Of a stretch of 64,000 nt of DNA, positions 8,428 to 18,242 are shown piece by piece. The position numbers were made by a program, and so were the translations under genes. Below the pieces are notes generated by a model. The model had not been told where the DNA came from. It saw nothing but the letters and a program-made list of their open reading frames with translations, and made no database searches. Origin of the DNA: Oceanobacillus bengalensis (GTDB taxonomy: Bacteria; Bacillota; Bacilli; Bacillales; Amphibacillaceae); the NCBI RefSeq assembly GCF_003628445.1, contig NZ_RBZO01000014.1, positions 41,710 through 105,709 on the forward strand, in the 5' to 3' direction. Positions within the stretch are counted from its first letter, which is position 1; every line of letters starts with the position of its first letter.

Positions 8428-8550
8428 ATCTTTCCACTCCTTTTTGCCCTGAATCCCTTAGAAACAGAGTTATTTCGGGGAGCCGTATGAGGTAATATAC
8501 CTTATCTAAACTCACATAGAGATTATACCAGTCTAATGCACAGTTTGCAA
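8428..8550 (-). promoter_or_regulatory. rpmE2 promoter and structured leader
   Basis: On the minus strand TTGCAA (8545-8550) and TATAAT (8522-8527) are spaced by exactly 17 bp, a near-consensus sigma-A promoter. About 90 nt of leader follow, with short inverted repeats (GGTATATTACC and GAAATAACTCTGTTTC). Structured leaders upstream of L31 genes are known in Firmicutes and may mediate autoregulation; whether this one folds as that motif was not tested. No Zur-box-like palindrome was noticed. Confidence 0.65.
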
Positions 8551-8607
8551 GAGGCCCGTACACTTTTTTGATCAGAATTTACGCTTAACGGGCGCTTACT
8601 TTAAACT

Positions 8608-9888
8608 TTATCGCTTCATTCCTTTTCGTTTCATTTCATCGTCCATCACTTGGTAAAATTCACCATTAGTTTTGGAGCTCTTTAATTTTCTTAAGAAGCG
8701 TTCTAAGAAATCATTCGAATCTTGCATTGTTTTACGAATTGCCCACATTTTTTCAAGATGCCCTTTCGGAACGAGTAATTCTTCTTTACGTGTACCTGAA
8801 CGCAAGATATCAATTGCAGGGAAAATTCTGCGTTCAGAAAGGTGACGATCTAGATGTAACTCCATGTTACCGGTCCCTTTAAATTCCTCATAAATAACAT
8901 CATCCATACGTGAACCTGTATCAACTAAGGCAGTGGCCAAAATGGTAAAACTTCCACCTTCTTCAATATTTCTTGCCGCACCGAAGAAACGTTTCGGTCT
9001 GTGGAATGCAGCTGGATCGATACCACCTGAAAGTGTTCGGCCACTTGGCGGAATAACTAAGTTATATGCGCGTGCTAAACGAGTAATACTATCCATTAAA
9101 ACAATAACATCTCGCTTATGTTCAACTAAACGCATGGCACGTTCTAGTACAAGTTCAGATACTTTGATATGACTTTCTGGTACCTCATCAAATGTAGAAC
9201 TAACGACATCAACATCAGGATGAACAGAACGCTCAATGTCTGTTACTTCTTCTGGTCGTTCGTCTACTAATAAGATAATTAGTTTTGCATTTGGATGATT
9301 AACTGAAATACTGTTGGCAATTTCTTTAATCAACATTGTTTTCCCAGCTTTCGGTGGGGCAACAATAAGTCCACGTTGTCCAAAACCGACCGGTGTCATT
9401 AAATCGATGATTCTTGTAGACAATTTATTTGGCTCTGTTTCTAATTTCATAAAACGATTAGGATATAAAGCCGTTAACCCAGGAAAATGCACACGCTCTT
9501 TTGCCGTTTCTGGATCTTCACTGTTTACTGCATCAACATGCAATAACCCATAATAACGTTCGTTTTCTTTTGGTGGGCGAACCTTACCAGAAACCTTATC
9601 TCCATTACGTAAATCAAACCTTCGTATTTGAGATGCAGAGATATAAATATCTTCCGCACTAGGTGAGTAATTAATTGGTCTGAGGAATCCAAATCCTTCA
9701 GAAGGGATAATTTCTAACACACCATCCATAAATAAGTAACCATCTTTTTCTGCTTGCGCCTTAAGGATTGCAAATATTAATTCTTTTTTTGTTAATTTTG
9801 CGTAATAGGAAACTTTATATTCCTTAGCCAACGCATATAATTCCTTTAAAGTTAATGTCTCTAATTGAGAGATTGTTAATGTAGACAT
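8608..9888 (-). CDS. rho: Transcription termination factor Rho
   Basis: Hexameric RNA-dependent ATPase that terminates transcription. The N-terminal helical and cold-shock RNA-binding domain carries [13 protein letters not shown] near 78; the Walker A segment PPKAGKTML is near 178 and Walker B near 265, with the Q-loop and R-loop residues in the segment around [20 protein letters not shown]. The start at 9888 ([10 protein letters not shown]) gives 426 residues and aligns with B. subtilis Rho; the 17-residue upstream extension seems untranslated. Downstream are rpmE2 and tdk. Confidence 0.95.
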   Translation of the reverse strand: MSTLTISQLETLTLKELYALAKEYKVSYYAKLTKKELIFAILKAQAEKDGYLFMDGVLEIIPSEGFGFLRPINYSPSAEDIYISASQIRRFDLRNGDKVSGKVRPPKENERYYGLLHVDAVNSEDPETAKERVHFPGLTALYPNRFMKLETEPNKLSTRIIDLMTPVGFGQRGLIVAPPKAGKTMLIKEIANSISVNHPNAKLIILLVDERPEEVTDIERSVHPDVDVVSSTFDEVPESHIKVSELVLERAMRLVEHKRDVIVLMDSITRLARAYNLVIPPSGRTLSGGIDPAAFHRPKRFFGAARNIEEGGSFTILATALVDTGSRMDDVIYEEFKGTGNMELHLDRHLSERRIFPAIDILRSGTRKEELLVPKGHLEKMWAIRKTMQDSNDFLERFLRKLKSSKTNGEFYQVMDDEMKRKGMKR

Positions 9889-10164
9889 TTCATCACCACG
9901 CCTATTAAATTTTCGGTATTTTTTAAAAGATTCATTCATTTAGAAACCGTAAAATATATACAGCTCTATGTGTTATAAAAGTATAAGTGCTTATTAAAAA
10001 CAACTTGATGGTTCTACTTCATTTATGGAAGGTAAGTCCTTTTTGAAGAAAAGTAGATTATACAGAAGCAAAAACAGAAGTTTAACAAGTAACTTAGGAC
10101 TAATGTGTATTTAGCGGTTTTTCTATTTATCGTACGTGTTCAAAAAAGGAGGGTAAAAAGAACC

Positions 10165-10365
10165 GTGAAGTTCGAGGCGGCGAAGCTCCCACCAGCGGAA
10201 AGCAAACCAACGAAGAAACTCGATGTGTCATTTTTACCGGACTTTTTGACAACCTTTTATAGTATTAGCCAAGTTTATCTCGCATTAAACATTTACTATA
10301 TTACGCTCTTAGGGCGCATTATTCAATACTATTTATCATTTAAATTGTTTGTCTTACCAAAATAG
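10165..10365 (+). CDS. Possible small membrane-associated protein of unknown function
   Basis: The gap between rho and glpX (9889-10444) is over 500 bp. This frame starts with GTG behind AAAGGAGGG (about 10-12 nt away, rather long) and encodes 66 residues: a charged, proline-containing N-terminus and a hydrophobic, tyrosine-rich C-terminal half (LALNIYYITLLGRIIQYYL). A hairpin with a T-run follows at 10404-10440. I do not recognise the family. The only other feature of this gap is that terminator; the rho promoter must lie in 9889-10160 but was not pinned down. The gene may not be real. Confidence 0.4.
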   Translation: MKFEAAKLPPAESKPTKKLDVSFLPDFLTTFYSISQVYLALNIYYITLLGRIIQYYLSFKLFVLPK

Positions 10366-10403
10366 AAGGAGTCTGTAGTTTAATAGATTTAAAATAGAAG
10401 GAA

Positions 10404-10440
10404 AAGAAAGTCTTCACTAGGAGACTTTCTTCCCTTTTTC
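10404..10440. terminator. Bidirectional terminator between glpX and the small ORF
   Basis: A 10-bp stem (AAGAAAGTCT at 10404-10413 with its complement at 10422-10431) is followed by CCCTTTTT on the plus strand and TTCCTTCTATTTT on the minus strand. It sits 5 bp after the glpX stop and can serve both directions. Confidence 0.85.
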
Positions 10441-10444
10441 CTCT

Positions 10445-11410
10445 TTATTTAAACACTAAATTAGGTTTTTTCTGTAGGCTATGCTCTCCATCAATAAAGC
10501 GAACCGTTCCACTCTTCGCCCGCATAACAACCGTTTGAGTCGTAGCTCGATTGCCTTTAAATTGAACACCCTTTAAGAGCTCACCATCCGTTACACCTGT
10601 TGCTGCAAAGATAGCGTCATCGCCACTACAGAAATCATCCATATAAAAGACTTTCTCTAAATCTTTAATACCCATTTTATGGCATCTAGAGATTTCCTCA
10701 TCATTCGATGGTACGAGCTTTCCTTGGATTTCTCCACCTAAACATTTTAATGCGGCAGCAGCGATCACGCCTTCAGGTGCTCCACCACTACCTAGTAGAA
10801 TATCAACACCAGTATTATCAAATGCAGTATTGATAGCAGCAGCTACATCCCCATTCGGAATTAACTTTATTCTTGCACCCGCATCACGAACATCTTGAAT
10901 TAACTTCGTATGACGCTCACGTTCCAAAATCGTTACAACAAGGTCTTCTACATCTTTATTTTTCGCCTTTGCAACTGCTTTCAAATTATCGATGACTGGT
11001 GCGTTTATATCGACTTTACCAACTGCTGCTGGTCCAACAGCAATCTTATCCATATACATGTCTGGCGCATGTAATAATGTACCTTTATCAGCAATTGCAA
11101 TAACCGCAAGTGCATTCCAAGTACCTTGAGCAACAATTTCTGTTCCTTCAAGTGGGTCTACAGCGACATCAACACCAGGTCCTTCCCCAGTACCTAGCTT
11201 TTCACCAATGTAAAGCATTGGAGCCTCATCCATTTCTCCTTCACCAATTACAACGGTTCCTTGCATTGGTATCGTGTCGAATACAGTACGCATTGCAGTT
11301 GTTGCTGCATCGTCCGCTTCATCTTTCACACCTCTGCCCATCCAACGTGCTGATGCTAATGCAGCAGCCTCCGTTACACGAACTAATTCCATTGATAAAC
11401 TTCTTTCCAT
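10445..11410 (-). CDS. glpX: Fructose-1,6-bisphosphatase class II
   Basis: Hydrolyses fructose 1,6-bisphosphate to fructose 6-phosphate in gluconeogenesis. Metal and substrate motifs typical of GlpX are present: [11 protein letters not shown] near residue 57, DPLEGTE near 87, and the conserved [16 protein letters not shown] segment near 208. 321 residues, as expected. The class II assignment is supported by these motifs and by context with murA, tal and fba, the same block as in B. subtilis. Its bidirectional terminator is at 10404-10440. Confidence 0.95.
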   Translation of the reverse strand: MERSLSMELVRVTEAAALASARWMGRGVKDEADDAATTAMRTVFDTIPMQGTVVIGEGEMDEAPMLYIGEKLGTGEGPGVDVAVDPLEGTEIVAQGTWNALAVIAIADKGTLLHAPDMYMDKIAVGPAAVGKVDINAPVIDNLKAVAKAKNKDVEDLVVTILERERHTKLIQDVRDAGARIKLIPNGDVAAAINTAFDNTGVDILLGSGGAPEGVIAAAALKCLGGEIQGKLVPSNDEEISRCHKMGIKDLEKVFYMDDFCSGDDAIFAATGVTDGELLKGVQFKGNRATTQTVVMRAKSGTVRFIDGEHSLQKKPNLVFK

Positions 11411-11512
11411 ATTGGCTCTCTCCCTTTTTTTATAAAAATATCCTCATCCCAATTCAGATATTTTAGCCATGTTTAGATTGAAATAAAAATGGAATTCTTT
11501 CTATCCAATGTT

Positions 11513-12799
11513 TTAAGAGTTTTGAAATTGTTTAATTTCGTTAGGTGTCATCTCTTCTCGCCAAACATTTGCACCAAGATTTGTAAGCTTCTCTATAATA
11601 TTCTCATAACCTCGGTCAATATGTTCTAAGCCCGTTATTTCAGTTACACCTTCCGCCATTAATCCAGCAACGATTAAAGCTGCACCTGCACGGAGATCGG
11701 ATGCTTTTACTTTCGCTCCTTGCAACTTAACTGGGCCTGAAACGATAATCGATCCACCTTCTACTTTAATCATAGCATTCATTCGTCTTAATTCATCGAT
11801 ATGCTTTAAGCGAGCAGAGTAGATGGTATCTGTTATTACACCTGTACTATCTGCCTTTGTTAACAAAGAAGTAAATGGTTGTTGAAGGTCTGTTGGAAAA
11901 CCTGGATAAACCAATGTTTTAATATCTACACTCTTTAGTGGACCTCTTGGCGCAATTAATAGTTGATCATCTTTCTCTTCTAATCTTACGCCCATTTCCC
12001 TAAGTTTGGCAAGGAGTGATTCAATATGACGTGTAATCACATTATCCAGTACTACTTCTTTACCCATCGCTGCAGCAGCAATTGCGTATGTACCAGCTTC
12101 AATTCGATCAGGTATAATCGTATGCCTGCATCCATGTAAGCTCTCGACGCCTTCAATCCGAATTACATCTGTACCCACACCTTTGATTTTTGCACCCATA
12201 TTTGTTAATAGGGTTGCAACATCAATAATTTCGGGTTCCTTCGCTGCATTCTCTATAATTGTCTTACCCTTCGCTCTTACAGCTGCAAGCATAATATTAA
12301 TCGTAGCTCCAACACTAACAACATCCAAATAGATTCTTGCACCCCTTAATTCTTTAGCTCGAAGGTAAATGGCACCTTGCTCATTCGTTACTTCTGCACC
12401 GAGTGCTTCAAATCCTTTAATATGCTGATCAATCGGTCGCGGGCCCAAATAGCATCCACCTGGAAGACCAATCACTGCCTTTTTAAATTTCCCAAGCATT
12501 GCTCCCATAAAGTAATAAGAGGCACGCAGTTTTTTCACCTTGCCATTAGGAAGTGGCATGTCTACCATTTTTTCCGGATTTACTGTTATTGTACGGTCAT
12601 TCCATTCTACCGTACCACCAATTTCTTCCAATAAATCACTTAATGTTTCTACATCTGATATATTCGGAAGACCTTCAATCGTTACTTGCGAATCAGCTAA
12701 AATTGATGCTGGTAACAATGCAACAGCACTATTTTTAGCCCCACTAATTCTTACTTGGCCACTTAATTCATGACCACCTTCAATCAACATTTTCTCCAT
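11513..12799 (-). CDS. murA: UDP-N-acetylglucosamine 1-carboxyvinyltransferase
   Basis: Transfers enolpyruvate from PEP to UDP-GlcNAc, the first committed step of peptidoglycan precursor synthesis. The fosfomycin-target cysteine is Cys116 in [11 protein letters not shown], and the KN pair (K22-N23) near the N-terminus is conserved. 428 residues. In B. subtilis the gene between glpX and tal is the second MurA paralogue (murAB, also called murZ), so by synteny this is probably that paralogue rather than the essential murAA, which would lie elsewhere. A palindrome lies just upstream at 12827-12848. Confidence 0.93.
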   Translation of the reverse strand: MEKMLIEGGHELSGQVRISGAKNSAVALLPASILADSQVTIEGLPNISDVETLSDLLEEIGGTVEWNDRTITVNPEKMVDMPLPNGKVKKLRASYYFMGAMLGKFKKAVIGLPGGCYLGPRPIDQHIKGFEALGAEVTNEQGAIYLRAKELRGARIYLDVVSVGATINIMLAAVRAKGKTIIENAAKEPEIIDVATLLTNMGAKIKGVGTDVIRIEGVESLHGCRHTIIPDRIEAGTYAIAAAAMGKEVVLDNVITRHIESLLAKLREMGVRLEEKDDQLLIAPRGPLKSVDIKTLVYPGFPTDLQQPFTSLLTKADSTGVITDTIYSARLKHIDELRRMNAMIKVEGGSIIVSGPVKLQGAKVKASDLRAGAALIVAGLMAEGVTEITGLEHIDRGYENIIEKLTNLGANVWREEMTPNEIKQFQNS

Positions 12800-12826
12800 A
12801 ATTTAAAACCCCACTTTTCGAGGGCT

Positions 12827-12848
12827 GTTCAAATACTATTATTTGAAC
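12827..12848 (-). promoter_or_regulatory. Perfect 9-bp palindrome upstream of murA
   Basis: GTTCAAATA (12827-12835) and TATTTGAAC (12840-12848) are exact complements with a 4-nt spacer. They lie 28 bp before the murA start, between the expected promoter and the ribosome binding site. Either an operator or a leader hairpin is possible; the regulator is not identified. Confidence 0.5.
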
Positions 12849-13025
12849 ACACACCATTTCAAAGATTGTATTATTTGATGGTGACAACCAATTAATATGT
12901 ATGACGTTTCTCTGATGTAATTTAATTGTCTACATCTCTTATTATAGCTTGTACGATAAAATAAATTTCATTCATAAAATGACTAAGTTGAAAATTTCAG
13001 ACGAGTTCAAATTCCCTGACTAAGT

Positions 13026-13661
13026 CTATTTATTCCAGTCTGCTAAAAATTTCTCTATGCCTTGATCTGTTAGTGGATGTTTTACTAGTTGTTCTAGCAC
13101 TTGATACGGAATGGTAGCAATATTCGCACCATTTTGCGCAGCATCGATGACATGCAACGGATGACGGATAGATGCAGCTATAATTTCTGTTTTGATATCA
13201 TGGAGTGCAAAGATTTGCGAAATAGTAGATACTAGAGTCATCCCATCATGACCGATATCGTCAAGTCTACCTAAGAATGGAGAAACATATGTAGCACCAG
13301 CACGAGCAGCAAGGAGCGCTTGGTTCGCATTAAAAATAAGTGTTACATTTGTTTTAATGTTAAGGTCACTGAATGCTTTTACAGCTTTTAAACCTTCTAG
13401 TGTCATTGGCACTTTAACCGTTATATTCGGTGCTATTGCCGCAAGTTCTTTTCCTTCTTTAATCATACCTGGAGCGTCTTCAGCAATAACTTCTGCACTA
13501 ACAGAGCCGGATACCTCAGCAGTAATTTCCCTTAAACGATCATGAAAGGAAACTCCCTCTTTTGCTACTAAACTAGGATTTGTTGTTACCCCAGCTAGAA
13601 TACCTAATTGATTTGCAGAGCGAATTTCTTCAATATTAGCTGTATCTATAAAAAATCTCAT
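13026..13661 (-). CDS. tal: Transaldolase (small, fructose-6-phosphate aldolase-like subfamily)
   Basis: Transfers a dihydroxyacetone unit between sugar phosphates in the non-oxidative pentose phosphate pathway. The Schiff-base lysine is Lys83 in VKVPMT, and the start [14 protein letters not shown] with [11 protein letters not shown] is typical of the ~212-residue class (B. subtilis YwjH). 211 residues. It lies between murA and fba as in B. subtilis. Confidence 0.93.
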   Translation of the reverse strand: MRFFIDTANIEEIRSANQLGILAGVTTNPSLVAKEGVSFHDRLREITAEVSGSVSAEVIAEDAPGMIKEGKELAAIAPNITVKVPMTLEGLKAVKAFSDLNIKTNVTLIFNANQALLAARAGATYVSPFLGRLDDIGHDGMTLVSTISQIFALHDIKTEIIAASIRHPLHVIDAAQNGANIATIPYQVLEQLVKHPLTDQGIEKFLADWNK

Positions 13662-13705
13662 AACATTATTCCCCCTTGTTATTTATTTTCCAGTAGATAA
13701 TTAGA

Positions 13706-13737
13706 GACGAATGGATATTATCTATCGTCCATTCGTC
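13706..13737 (-). terminator. Hairpin between fba and tal
   Basis: GACGAATGGA (13706-13715) pairs perfectly with 13728-13737 across a 12-nt loop. No U-run follows on the minus strand, so it is at best a weak terminator or an mRNA processing/stability hairpin between fba and tal. Confidence 0.4.
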
Positions 13738-13750
13738 ACCATTACTCTAT

Positions 13751-14605
13751 TTACGCTTTACCTGAAGAACCGAATTCACGCATTTTACCAATAACTGTTT
13801 CTTTAATAGCCGCTGTACCAGGTCCTAAATATTTACGTGGATCGTAAACATCTGGCTTTTCTGCTAGCGTTTCGCGAACAGCTTTTGTTTGTGCAATTTG
13901 GTTTTCTGTGTTTACATTAATTTTAGCAGTACCTAGTGAAACTGCTTTTTGAATATCTTTTGTTGGAATTCCAGTACCACCATGCAATACAAGTGGAACG
14001 CCTACAAGATTAAGGATTTCTTCCATTTCTTTGAAGCCTAGGTTTGGTTCACCTTGATATGGACCATGTACAGAACCCAATGCTGGTGCTAAACAATCAA
14101 CTCCAGCTTCTGTAACTAGACGTTTACATTCATTTGGATCTGCATAGTTAATGCCACCAATTACGCCGTCTTCTTCTCCACCAACTGTACCCACTTCTGC
14201 TTCGACAGAAACACCGTGAATATGTGCTAACTCAACAACTTTACTTGTTAAAGCAATGTTTTCTTCGATTGGTGAATGTGAAGCATCAATCATAACAGAA
14301 GTAAATCCTGCATGAATTGCTTGTGAACATTTTTCAAAACTTGAACCATGGTCTAAATGGATAGCAACAGGTACGGTTGTTCCATAAGATTCCATTAGAG
14401 ATTTTACCATCGCAACAACGACATTAAAGCCTCCCATATATTTACCGGCACCTTCAGAAACTCCTAAAATGACTGGTGATTTCTCTTCTTCAGCCGCTTG
14501 TAAAATAGCTTGGATATATTCCAAGTTATTTATGTTAAACTGCCCGACAGCATAACCATTTTCTTTACCTTTTTCTAACATTTCTTTCATTGAAACTAAT
14601 GGCAT
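13751..14605 (-). CDS. fba: Fructose-bisphosphate aldolase, class II
   Basis: Zinc-dependent cleavage of fructose 1,6-bisphosphate to dihydroxyacetone phosphate and glyceraldehyde 3-phosphate. Zinc-binding and catalytic segments [31 protein letters not shown] and [10 protein letters not shown] are all present. The ATG at 14605 (MPLVSMKEM) is preceded by AGGAGG at 7 nt and matches the family N-terminus; the 10-residue upstream extension is not used. 284 residues. It lies directly downstream of spo0F, as in B. subtilis. Confidence 0.95.
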   Translation of the reverse strand: MPLVSMKEMLEKGKENGYAVGQFNINNLEYIQAILQAAEEEKSPVILGVSEGAGKYMGGFNVVVAMVKSLMESYGTTVPVAIHLDHGSSFEKCSQAIHAGFTSVMIDASHSPIEENIALTSKVVELAHIHGVSVEAEVGTVGGEEDGVIGGINYADPNECKRLVTEAGVDCLAPALGSVHGPYQGEPNLGFKEMEEILNLVGVPLVLHGGTGIPTKDIQKAVSLGTAKINVNTENQIAQTKAVRETLAEKPDVYDPRKYLGPGTAAIKETVIGKMREFGSSGKA

Positions 14606-14729
14606 ACGTAATCCTCCTCTGGTGATTTCTTTCACATTTGCTGGAAAGTACTATTGTTTACATCCTAAGTTTACCAACTAGTCCAAGCTCACGCAACATT
14701 TTGGAATTAGGCTAAATTTTCAAGAAAGT

Positions 14730-15089
14730 TTAGGGTAAAATAGCCTTAATTTGTTTGCAAAGCACTTTTACATCAAACGGTTTACCGATTACAGCTTTTA
14801 CAAAGGTGTATTCTTCTTTGACACCAATTATATTTTCTGCTAATCCGCTCATAATTATAGCAGGTACTTGTGTTTTTTCCACTTCCAACTGCTGTAAAAC
14901 TTTTGCCCCATCAATAATTGGAAGTTTATAATCCAGGATAATTAAATCATAGCTTTTAATATGTATTTGATCCAATGCCTCTTTGCCATTTGTTGCTGTA
15001 TGAACCTGATAACCTTCATTCTCCAGTATGTCTGTTAATAATAGCCTTATTCCAAGTTGGTCATCAACAACTAATATCCCTTTTCCCAA
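14730..15089 (-). CDS. spo0F: Sporulation response regulator Spo0F
   Basis: Single-domain phosphorelay receiver that takes phosphate from sporulation kinases and passes it to Spo0B. Acidic pocket D9-D10, phosphoacceptor D53 (LILDYKLP), a Thr/Ser switch position as Ser81, and K103 in GKPFD are present. The kinase/Spo0B contact region Q11-x-G13-I14-R15-x-L17 is kept. The rest is fairly diverged from B. subtilis Spo0F (for example SGLAENIIGVKEEY in place of the usual 80-95 region), so identity rests on the QxGIR patch, the location between pyrG and fba, and the sigma-H promoter upstream. Confidence 0.9.
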   Translation of the reverse strand: MGKGILVVDDQLGIRLLLTDILENEGYQVHTATNGKEALDQIHIKSYDLIILDYKLPIIDGAKVLQQLEVEKTQVPAIIMSGLAENIIGVKEEYTFVKAVIGKPFDVKVLCKQIKAILP

Positions 15090-15136
15090 TACAACTTGCC
15101 TCCCCTAATAAATTTCCCCTTATTCCCCTCTATTAA

Positions 15137-15166
15137 TTATTCGATAGGGCTATATTATTTTCCTGC
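15137..15166 (-). promoter_or_regulatory. Sigma-H promoter of spo0F
   Basis: On the minus strand GCAGGAAAAT (15157-15166) fits the sigma-H -35 consensus RNAGGAWWW, and ATCGAATAA (15137-15145) fits the -10 consensus RNNGAATWW, with 11 bp between. The -10 also overlaps TATCGAA, 6 of 7 to a Spo0A box. B. subtilis spo0F is known to be transcribed by sigma-H. Confidence 0.85.
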
Positions 15167-15203
15167 ATTTTCCATAAAATATATATGGGAATATTTTACA
15201 TTG

Positions 15204-15235
15204 AAAAACCTCGAACACATGTGTGTCCGAGGTTT
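15204..15235 (-). terminator. pyrG terminator
   Basis: Minus-strand stem AACCTCG..ACA pairing with TGT..CGAGGTT around a short loop, followed by a short run of T (AGGTTTTTCA). It lies 14 bp after the pyrG stop and separates pyrG from the spo0F promoter. Confidence 0.8.
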
Positions 15236-15248
15236 ACTAACCATCTAT

Positions 15249-16892
<1,644 letters not shown>

Positions 16893-16940
16893 TTATTTTG
16901 TACTAAATATAAGAATAAAAACACGATGAATAATACCTTT

Positions 16941-16994
16941 AAAAAGAAAGAAATCTGCATTAGCCGAGCACCAAAAAACTCGGATGTACAGATT
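16941..16994 (-). terminator. Second terminator-like hairpin in the pyrG leader
   Basis: Downstream of the attenuator the minus strand has AATCTG..CAT..CGAG pairing with CTCG....ATG.AGATT (16952-16994), followed by TTCTTTCTTTTT (16941-16951). It is imperfect but has the shape of an intrinsic terminator, inside the leader and before pyrG. A second stop signal after the CTP attenuator is not something I know from the B. subtilis leader. Confidence 0.55.
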
Positions 16995-17010
16995 ATTTCT
17001 ATTTTAAAAA

Positions 17011-17048
17011 TAAAAAGCGTCTCCCCAAAAATCATCCGGGGAAACGCT
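17011..17048 (-). terminator. pyrG CTP-sensing attenuator
   Basis: AGCGTTTCCCC (17038-17048 complement) pairs with GGGGAGACGCT (17016-17026 complement) and is followed by TTTTTATTTTT. The upstream strand of the stem is UUUCCCC, which could pair with a poly-G 5' extension of the transcript and so open the terminator when CTP is low, as described for B. subtilis pyrG. Confidence 0.85.
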
Positions 17049-17067
17049 ATGAATTTAATTTATAGAG

Positions 17068-17106
17068 CCCAAGTAAAATAATACTTATTGTACTCCAAAA
17101 AGTCAA
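17068..17106 (-). promoter_or_regulatory. pyrG promoter with GGGC start
   Basis: On the minus strand TTGACT (17101-17106) and TATTAT (17078-17083) are 17 bp apart, and GGGCTC begins 7 nt further on (17070). A start on GGGC is the signature of reiterative G incorporation when the CTP needed for position 4 is scarce. The promoter lies directly behind the rpoE stop codon. Confidence 0.85.
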
Positions 17107-17115
17107 CTACCCTTT

Positions 17116-17712
17116 TTAATTCTTTTCTTCTTCATTATCGATGTCATCATCTTCATCAAGGTCACCTTTGAATTCTTCTTCAAGGTCCTCGTCTATTTCT
17201 TCATCAAGTTCATCATCATCTTCATCAAGGTCCTTATCTAACTCATCATCAAAGTCTTCAAGGTCATCATCTTTATCGTCAAAAACATCATCAAAGTCAT
17301 CATCATCGTCAATGTCTTCAATATCATCGTCGATTAATGAATCATCATCAAGTCCTTCATCTTCTTCAATATCCTCATGTTCTTCCTCAACAACACGTTT
17401 TTTCTTTGTTGGTTTTTTCTTCTTTTTCTTCGTAGTGTGTACTTCTTCTTCTGCCTGTTCCACAGGATACCAGCGTTTTAATCCCCATGTATTGGAACCA
17501 AGTGTTGTAAAGCGTCCATCTACGTTCAAATCTGTATAGAATTGAGCAATATAGTCTTCCTTTTCAGCTTCAGAATATCCTTTTAAATCCGCAATTCTGT
17601 TAAAAAGTTCATTAAAGCCTATTACTTTCTTTTCATCAAATAAAATTTCACTTGCCAACTCAATCATTGACATATTCTCAATTTGCTCTTTTGTGTAGTC
17701 TTTTAAGCTCAC
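17116..17712 (-). CDS. rpoE: RNA polymerase delta subunit
   Basis: Gram-positive-specific RNA polymerase subunit that promotes recycling and lowers nonspecific binding. The folded N-terminal domain (about residues 1-95) contains FYTDLNVDGRF and the WGLKRWYP segment. A basic patch (KKKKKKPTKKKR, near 105) precedes a roughly 85-residue tail made almost wholly of Asp and Glu. The GTG at 17712 was chosen because AAGGGAGTG precedes it by 6 nt; this gives 198 residues. The reverse strand of the acidic tail reads as poly-serine, which is an artefact. Confidence 0.94.
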   Translation of the reverse strand: MSLKDYTKEQIENMSMIELASEILFDEKKVIGFNELFNRIADLKGYSEAEKEDYIAQFYTDLNVDGRFTTLGSNTWGLKRWYPVEQAEEEVHTTKKKKKKPTKKKRVVEEEHEDIEEDEGLDDDSLIDDDIEDIDDDDDFDDVFDDKDDDLEDFDDELDKDLDEDDDELDEEIDEDLEEEFKGDLDEDDDIDNEEEKN

Positions 17713-18002
17713 GGTATGCACTCCCTTTACTTTGTATATTGATAGCATTTTTTGCCTATTAGATTAGCGAAATCATTCATATCTTATTTTACTTATTTTA
17801 CTATAACACTTTTTGCTTTGTTTTAAAGTGAAACTTCCTTGTGTATTGTTTACTGACCGTTAGTGGCTTTATAGGCGTTCACTTAAAAGTGTTATGTTTT
17901 TAGTTGTTCTAGGTTTTTCGGATACAGTATGATTCAGAACATAATTACCATTATAAACAATTCTATTATGATTATGCCACATTTAAATGCAAATTAAAGT
18001 AA

Positions 18003-18242
18003 AAGTAAGTGGATCCGCATGTTAAGCATCCGCCTGCGTTTTCTTTTCTATGGCAGTCCGTACGTCTCTGAACAGCCCGTTCAGCCTTTCTTTGTCTAGC
18101 TTCACGGGCTAGAGACTAGCGAGACTTCCCTCACCTCCGTACGATAAGTCAACATCGTCTCTCTCCGTTCGACGTGTTTCCTTTATCTCCTTCGGCTCAG
18201 TCCAGTCCGTACGTCTCTGAACAGCCCGTTCAGCCTTTCTTA
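18003..18242. repeat. Interspersed repeat with 39-bp direct repeats at its ends, abutting icmF
   Basis: The 39 bases starting CAGTCCGTACGTCTCTGAAC occur identically at 18054-18092 and 18203-18241. Between them is GACTAGCGAGACTTCCCTCACCT followed by CGTACGATAAGTCAACATCG, part of an interspersed repeat that recurs at 33228-33310. The second direct repeat ends 2 bp before the icmF stop codon. The rest of the gap (17713-18002) is AT-rich and must contain the rpoE promoter, which I did not locate. Confidence 0.75.

Noticed and set aside
8034..8563. Two short minus-strand ORFs overlapping rpmE2, its leader and its terminator
   Set aside because: They overlap the L31 gene in another frame or cross its promoter; no homology is recognised.
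17141..17539. Poly-serine ORF on the plus strand
   Set aside because: It is the antisense of the Asp/Glu tail of rpoE.
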